Shown: positions 58,701 to 64,000 of the stretch, in pieces
Position numbering within the stretch: the stretch's first letter is position 1
Layout of the letters: each line of letters opens with the position of its first letter
DNA from: Styela clava
Taxonomy: Eukaryota > Chordata > Ascidiacea > Stolidobranchia > Styelidae
Direction: 5' to 3'
Assembly: GCF_964204865.1 (NCBI RefSeq)
Contig: NC_135262.1
Coordinates: 744,001 to 808,000, forward strand
Length of the DNA: 64,000 nucleotides
Made by a program: the position numbers and the translations under genes
Notes under the pieces: model-generated
Told to the model about the DNA's origin: nothing
Seen by the model: only the letters and a program-made list of their open reading frames with translations
Database searches by the model: none

Positions 58701-61700
58701 GAATAAATATGAAAATCTTATCTTTGGAATCTGGCGTTGCTAGGTGTGGTGATTAAATAATCTCTGATAGAAATTGTGACCCTTAGAAATGCTAGTCCTG
58801 GATATTTGGTGTTGCTTTATAATTTTATTTTAATTATTCTTGTGTTTATGTTTTTGATCGTTTTTGCATGTTTTGTTTGGTTTGAACTAATTTTAACCCT
58901 AATTGGTTTGAATTTACGGTAATAACTGTTTTCCGGAGCGAGGTTTGCATTATTGCTTACGCTTTTATAGTAAGTTACTCAGTCACACTCTCGCACGCTC
59001 CGAGAGTCTCGAACTCTAACAGATCGATCGCTCAAATAACCAAACTCAAACGTAGAAAAACCAATGAGAATTCCCAACGTAAACTGACTGTTAGTGAGCC
59101 TTGCTCAGAGTGAAATTGTAATTGGCTCGTCAATGGAACCACCATATAGGTAAATTCGATTTTTTTGTCTAAATTTTGATTGGTAATTTCGGTTTTTCTG
59201 AATGCTCTATCATCAAGGATAATATGGTTAGTCTATAAATTATTCGCTCCAAGGTTAGTAGAAATGACATTGGCAAATTCAACTAAAACGTTTTCATTTA
59301 AATTCTGGATTGTTTTACTTCAAATTATTATTGAATCGGAAATCGGATGGAATGCTACGAAATTGTGTTTCTCTCACAAAACTTGCAAAAACACACAAAA
59401 TTTGCACTTTTCAAAATTTTGAATTACATGGGGATTCTCATCTGGTACTAGGGTCGACTCGTCGCTGGAAAATATGGACTACCTATGAAAGATGAAGGCA
59501 AAAACAAGGTTGAAAAAGATTGGGATGGAAAAAAAGTGCCCACATTGGGATCGAAATCAAAGGATAGCAAAAAGAAAAACAGAAAAGGAAAGAAACGTCG
59601 GGGTAAGAAGGAAAAGAAGAGCAAAGAAGAGAGAAAACTGGAACGTAAACTTCAACGACAAAAAATGAAAGCGCTCAAGCGTAAAGCAAGGAAAGCCGAA
59701 AGAAGACGCAGATCAAAATCAAAAGCTTAAAATGGATTTTAACTCTTTATCTACATATAAAAAAAACTTCATTAACCCTCATACTGCTACTAACAACTCA
59801 TGGTTTACTACGGCAACCATCTTTGCAGTGTCCATCCAACCTGGACTGGTAATCACATGGAGAATTGCATATGATAAGGTCGTCTTTTCCGATGGTCTGA
59901 ACAACTTTTTTATACCCCCTTATAATAATGTCGTAATTTTTTTTTCAAACATGCGACAATTTTTTCTTAAGTATCGTTGGGAAGCTTGTTTTAGCCTTTT
60001 CCCACTCACTGTCACACATAGGCTTAATCGTTCTTATCGGCTTTCCTCGTTGCTGAGACAGAGACTGAAATCCTATCCTGTCTTACCCGGTTCCGACAAA
60101 ACAAATTTGCTGGTGAGCATCATGAAAGCAATCTTGGTGTTTTGAAAAGTCAGCGCTCGCATTTTAAACGCTCTGCACATTGGTTGTTATGTATATATAT
60201 TACGGGATTCGGAATTGATTATTTTGTTATTCAATCGGAACCCTAAATATCGAAATTTGAATTTGTATTTCAAATTTACTGATCAATTAATTTTAATTAT
60301 TTTGAAATATCTAATCTTAATATTTTTCCAAATGTTGAAAAAATCATGTTAATTTCTACATTTTTACGTTTCAAATATTACTAACTTATGTCAGTCTTTG
60401 TTGCATTCCTCAGGTTTCCCAATTTTCATTATCTCTGTTTGAAATAATTTTTAATTTGAATGCTGAATACCGGTACGGTGGTATCACAATTTGATTTGAA
60501 TTTGAATCTCGCAAGTTCATAATTCATAATAAATAATTCAATAATAAATTCAATTTTATAATTAAGAATTGATTAATAAGTTTAATATTTATAGATTGAT
60601 TAATTTTATCAGAACTACTCTACTTAACTTCTAAAACCAAAAGTTGAGGGCTTTGGACCTTTTTTTTTGAGCAAATTTGCAACAAATTTGCAACTCTTCT
60701 ATCGGTACTCTTTCACTTTGAGTTAAGTGCTCGGGAAAGCTATTTACTAGGGGTCAGCAACCTTTTGTCACTCGCGGGTCAAAATTAGGGGTTGCAAGTC
60801 TTGGCACATATTTTTAGAAAGTAAAAAACCAAGATGGCCAATGACTCGAAATTTTTTCACACAGATTAGAAGAAGAAAATTAAGGAGACTGCGACAACAT
60901 GTGAACTCATCCTAGTCGTCTTACTAAAAGAAAAAAAAATTGTGAATGACATTTAATAATGTGATAATTATTGTTGATTAACATCAGTGAGACATCTCTC
61001 TAATAAATATGGATTTTATTTCCTTATTGCATTGAATATTTTCTGCGCTATTGAACCTGCTGCACCCAGCATCAACTTTTCTGCGTTTTGTTGCCGTTTG
61101 TCTAATTATAATTAAATTGTAAACTCGTTGAATGAGTAGCTGTCTGTTCACTAAATTGTTAGGTTATAAATAATATAATTCAATCTACAAGTTCTCACAA
61201 TAAAGTCTCTCACGTAAAGAATATAGTCGTAGAAACATTTTTTTTTAAAACATTGGTCGCGGGCCGGATTACTTTACTCTACAGTCCGGATCTGAGCCGT
61301 AGGTTGCAGACCCCCTGCTACATACCTTCGTTTGAGCAAGCTTGCTAAAAACTTACTTTCGTTAATATCTATCCCTCGTTCTGAACTGTTATATTTTTTT
61401 ATATCCTTATCTTATCAACTGTATCTGTGACTCTTATCAATGTGATATTCATTCCGTAGCTTTCTGTTTCAAGTTCAAAGGTCATTGTGAGTTACCTTTC
61501 TGCTTCATATATCCTGTGTTTATCTGGTGCCAATCTATGCTTTCTCAAAATCACTGCTTTTTATGTTTATCCAATGAATCTGTAATAAATTGATTTTGCA
61601 CTGAGATATATTTCTAATTAATGGATTTATTTGGGGTCTGTGTGATTTAAGTTTAGTTCTCACTGTATGTTATTGTGGGCAAGTTGATCCAGCGTTGAGG

Positions 61701-63085
61701 TCTCGAGATGAGATGACTTGATTCTGACTTTAATCGCCATTTATTAAAGTTTGGGGTGTACTAGGGTATTGTGTATTGAACTGCAGGTTCTTTCTCCTCA
61801 TTTACTTCCTATTCTAGATCCGTATGTTGCTGTTGCCACAAGGATGCGTGACTGAGATAAGTAATATAAAGATAAATAATCTCTTTCCACGAAATATCGA
61901 GTATATTTATGAGCTTTCGTTAGATCATAGTCTAACTTCTTCAGATAAAACAAGATATGGCTGCAAATAATAAAGATCAGTAATTAGTTAAAAATTGTAG
62001 GATTAAAATTACAGAAATACATTGGTCGGTTAGGTCTATCTCTACTGTGCGGATTCAGAGATTGATACTGGGGGTTTCCAGGTTTGTCCATTTATATGTG
62101 TTCCAATGTTTGCATTTGCCGTTTGGTCGGCAAGTTTTATATACTACTGGACCGCATTTGGCCCGTTTGCCGACTCTTGCTCTAAGTGCTCAGCAAACAA
62201 ATCCAAGTTCAATGAGCAATGGCTGCTTATATACAGCTTTGTTCAAATTATTTAAAGTGTATTAAAAAAAGCAAATCTGAAAAGGCTATCTCAAGTTGAA
62301 AAAGGGTAGCTAGTTTGTACTACCGAGGGGAGTTCTTCTCAGCATTTTAATGGTTGCTCCTTTACTTCAGGATTGTTTGCGCATGAGCATGGTGATTTGA
62401 GGTGATTTTTTGGTGCTGCCGTAGTATGTGAACCAAAATGGAGGGAAATGGAACGTAGTATGTGTACAAGGTTAGGGTTAGGCCTAATTTCAGGTTCAAT
62501 TACTACAGGTGTCACTTGGCTAGTGCTTACCAAACACGTAATAGAACCAGAATAAGGAAAACTGAGATAAAATTATGGCCTAACCCTATTCTGGTACACA
62601 TACTACATTCGGTGTTTGCCATTTTGGTGCACATACTACGGTAGCTCCGATTTTTTTTATAAAAAAGATTTTGACACCATACAAGGCTTTCGATAAGCAG
62701 ACACTTTAAAAGTGAGAGGCCATTGCATCTTGCAAAGACTTGATCCAATTATTTCTTTGTTCAGAGCTCAAGCACAACAACTACCGCACCCACGACGACG
62801 CCTACAGCATCTTCAACCACCACAACTGCTAGTACATCTGCAACAACTACCTTGATAAGCAAAATCATTTCTTCAACTACCGCTAGTACCAAGGGAGGGG
62901 AAAGTGCCTCTAAAAGCTCAACATTGCCAAGCGGTGGTGATGACGGAATATCCGGAAATGCAGGTACCACTAAATTATTATTGATATTTAGTTTTATTCT
63001 TTATTACTTATCGATTTTAATCGGTGAGTGTGTTGATAGGTATTGTCTGTTAGATACACGCGATATCTTACGAAAGCGAGATTGA
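55785..63085 (+). CDS. CUB-domain protein, mucin-like stalk and membrane anchor
   Basis: Five exons with agreeing phases: 55785-55841, 56389-56485, 57098-57367, 58387-58454, 62765-63085, giving 270 residues. Exon 1 is a signal peptide (MDLKIILVAMTMVAMIHC). One CUB domain occupies 20-136: C21-C43 and C73-C95 are the four CUB cysteines, with NCSWTITAP, CSHDYVQVFYD and GEGFEAKYTV in the expected order. N42 is in an N-glycosylation sequon. Exon 4 encodes an acidic linker (EETEGGFDEDDWGED). Exon 5 encodes a Thr/Ser-rich stalk suited to O-glycosylation (TTTAPTTTPTASSTTT), then a short hydrophobic segment (KLLLIFSFILYYLSILIG) that could be a membrane anchor or GPI signal. CUB domains bind proteins or glycans outside the cell. 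The acceptor CCGCAG ends 2 bases before the ATG. A donor-like GGTGAGTG at 63024 could lead to further exons. No named orthologue recognised. Confidence 0.82.
56000..56345 (+). repeat. 99-bp tandem repeat in CUB gene intron 1
   Basis: About 3.5 copies with starts at 56003, 56102, 56201 and 56300 (TCACTGAAGCATGACTTG) at an exact 99-base spacing. Copies 2 and 3 are nearly identical over CAGAACAGTTCCATTGTAAC and CAACAGTGTACCCATGCCGT. It ends 43 bases before exon 2. Confidence 0.95.
56692..56930 (-). mobile_element. tRNA-derived SINE in CUB gene intron 2
   Basis: Antisense family S copy: tail GATAGGATTTAACATATTTA first, head side with AACACTTAGCACAATACGTC at the right. Part of the middle is deleted. 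Confidence 0.8.
57498..57712. mobile_element. M1 MITE in CUB gene intron 3, perfect 8-bp duplication
   Basis: Ends GGTACTCCCGTAGTATGTGT and the family's ACTTCTGGAGCGCC end. Flanks gaaaggaa are identical (57490-57497, 57713-57720). It lies inside a decayed SINE (about 57440-57850), so it is the younger insertion. Confidence 0.93.
57975..58260. mobile_element. hAT-like MITE, diverged
   Basis: Left end CAGCGGTTCCCAAACCGCGG. The right end is a weak complement (GTGGAAACCACCATTGC). No clear target duplication. Confidence 0.5.
59452..59730 (+). CDS. Candidate alternative 3' exon of the CUB gene, basic tail
   Basis: An AG at 59450-59451 is followed by an open frame in phase 0, the same phase as the donor of CUB exon 4 (58454). 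Joining them appends 92 residues after DTT: GRLVAGKYGLPMKDEGKN, then a strongly basic run (KKKNRKGKKRRGKKEKKSKE; RKARKAERRRRSKSKA) and a stop. In-frame TAG occurs right at the acceptor, so the frame opens exactly there. The result would be a secreted CUB protein with a Lys/Arg-rich tail of heparin-binding character, in place of the stalk and anchor from 62.8 kb. The pyrimidine tract before the AG is weak. Alternatively the 81-codon frame from the ATG at 59485 is an independent small gene or chance. Confidence 0.5.
   Translation, partial: GRLVAGKYGLPMKDEGKNKVEKDWDGKKVPTLGSKSKDSKKKNRKGKKRRGKKEKKSKEERKLERKLQRQKMKALKRKARKAERRRRSKSKA
59735..60745. other. Intronic or intergenic, SINE remnants
   Basis: A diverged SINE is split over 59840-60080. 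The rest is AT-rich with AATAAA words near 60528, a possible poly(A) site for the basic-tail exon. Confidence 0.4.
60747..61316. mobile_element. hAT-like element in CUB gene intron 4
   Basis: Ends CTAGGGGTCAGCAACC and GGTTGCAGACCCCCT are inverted. Flanks gctattta / gctacata match at 6 of 8. GGGCCGG and CGCGGGTC words next to the ends are typical of this family; a partial copy is at 21.7 kb. No transposase. Confidence 0.7.
61317..62411. other. CUB gene intron 4 sequence
   Basis: No exon or complete repeat recognised. Bases about 62125-62175 contain a hAT-like end (TTGGCCCGTTTGCCGACTC). Confidence 0.4.
62412..62648. mobile_element. M1 MITE in CUB gene intron 4, perfect 8-bp duplication
   Basis: Ends GGTGCTGCCGTAGTATGTG and CACATACTACGGTAGCTCC. 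Flanks gatttttt are identical (62404-62411, 62649-62656). It ends about 115 bases before exon 5. Confidence 0.93.
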
Positions 63086-63291
63086 ATCTGCTCCAGATTT
63101 TGCATGTGCATTCATCATATGTCGTACCAGAAGCCTATTGATTTTGGGCGAATTATATCGTATAATTGGCGAGTTATTAATTAATTAGTGATGGGACACA
63201 AGGTGTCACTATGGAGTAAGAGCGCTGTTTTGGGGGATCCCCTAACTTTCGATCGATAAGTCTTCGGTCTCTGACCGATATTCTAGTTTTT
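63001..63291 (+). mobile_element. Family A repeat copy, overlapping the CUB gene's last exon
   Basis: Matches the complement of the copy at 48.65-49.10 kb from TTATTACTTATCG onward. It therefore contains the last 27 codons and the stop of the 62765-63085 exon. The M1 element at 63292 interrupts its far end. Confidence 0.85.
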
Positions 63292-63527
63292 GGGCTCCTG
63301 AAGTATGCGAACCAAGATGGCGGACATCGGAATGTAATATGTGTACTAGGTTAGGGTTAGGCCATAATTTTAGGTACAAATACTACGAGAGGCACTTGGC
63401 TAGTCTTCGAACTCATAGTAGGACTAAAATAAGGGAAATTGGAATAAAATTATGGTCTAACCCTAACCTGTTACCCATGCTACGTTTCGATGTCCGGCAT
63501 CTTGGTTCGCATACTTCAGGAGCACCC
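63292..63527. mobile_element. M1 MITE nested in family A repeat, perfect 8-bp duplication
   Basis: Ends GGGCTCCTGAAGTATGCGAA and TTCGCATACTTCAGGAGCACCC. Flanks tagttttt are identical (63284-63291, 63528-63535). The arms contain AAGATGGCGGACATCGGA, as in the 10.7 kb copy. Confidence 0.95.
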
Positions 63528-63699
63528 TAGTTTTTCTATTGCTATGAATATTTATAGTGTCAGTGGCTTGATCAAGAGTCGTGAGTTATGAAAAGCATTT
63601 CAAGCAACGGAAAACTGCTATGTATGGTGCTGAAAAATGCTTTTTTTACATTTTAAAGAGGGGTCCGACCTTTCAAAACCCCCAGTCTATGCGATGCCA

Positions 63700-64000
63700 A
63701 CGTAGCTAGGGTTGGCCACTCTGGCTCAAATCTTATTCAGATTCTAAAACTGAAATGGGCAGACTATGGCCCGTTGAGTAATTCATTCTGGCATGCCTGA
63801 TGCAGCCATAACCAAACTAAAACAAAATTTTGATGTTGAGCCAAAAATAGCTCAGGAAATTTGTTGAGATTGCGATTGAATTCAGTTTTGGCGTGAGGTT
63901 TATTGTTTTCCACTTTTGTAACACTGTAAATATTGTTCCTTAAATGTAACTTTCTACTTCACACTTACATGACCCGCCAGTCTAGCTGGGCCAAAATTTT
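63700..64000. mobile_element. M3 hAT-like copy cut by the window end
   Basis: Shares AAAAATAGCTCAGGAAATTTG and TTATTGTTTTCCACTTTTG-type interior with the copies at 12.87 kb and 55.4 kb. It runs past the last base. Confidence 0.6.

Noticed and set aside
59732-60145. 137-codon frame after the basic-tail exon
   Set aside because: It runs through a diverged SINE and has no domain or splice support.
10770-63490. TTAGGGTTAGG / CCTAACCCTAACC words as interstitial telomere repeats
   Set aside because: They appear as one or two units at fixed places inside M1 transposon copies, never as arrays, so they belong to the element.

Overview
This is a window of AT-rich animal nuclear DNA. It carries ten protein-coding genes recognisable from translation, one nuclear tRNA gene, and a very dense load of short non-autonomous transposons and SINEs. 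The gene set includes VHL, PCGF1, a CHSY/CHPF-type chondroitin synthase and a CUB protein, which makes it metazoan. Nearly every gene has a splice-acceptor-like AG 2 to 46 bases before its ATG. Most of the coding regions are a single exon. These two traits, with the hAT-rich repeat landscape, suggest a lineage with spliced-leader trans-splicing. A tunicate (ascidian) is my best guess, but that is inference and other trans-splicing animals are possible.

Layout by region. 2.6-5.2 kb (minus): SLC66A2/PQLC1, four exons. 7.01-7.08 kb (minus): tRNA-Cys(GCA), followed by a 16/32-bp minisatellite. 9.0-10.3 kb (minus): LSM4, two exons with a SINE in the intron. 12.3-12.8 kb (minus): intronless VHL. 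16.6-19.25 kb (minus): an intronless 877-residue chondroitin synthase with CHSY and CHPF traits, and a decayed duplicate of its 3' end just downstream. 19.6-24.2 kb: transposon block. 24.3-25.0 kb (plus): PCGF1. 26.9-27.3 kb (plus): MRPS6. 29.0-30.6 kb (minus): a two-exon COX14-like gene rebuilt from splice sites. 32.8-34.0 kb (minus): C7orf25/DUF1308. 34.9-36.7 kb (minus): PUM3/Puf-A. 36.7-55.7 kb: 19 kb with no gene I can name, full of repeats. 55.8-63.1 kb (plus): a multi-exon CUB-domain gene with two mutually exclusive candidate 3' ends.

The genes are unrelated housekeeping and regulatory genes (mRNA decay and splicing, mitochondrial translation and respiration, rRNA processing, Polycomb, hypoxia sensing, matrix glycan synthesis). 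I see no operon or functional cluster. The most interesting points are: the CUB gene, whose donor is in phase with both a basic secreted tail exon and a mucin-stalk/membrane-anchor exon; the ending of that anchor exon inside a repeat copy; the chondroitin synthase with an intact N-terminal DDD motif but no DxD in its second domain; the near-universal acceptor just upstream of start codons; and at least four families of hAT-like elements with readable 8-bp target duplications.

All exon joins come from reading donor/acceptor sites, phase and family similarity from memory. No alignment or database search was run.
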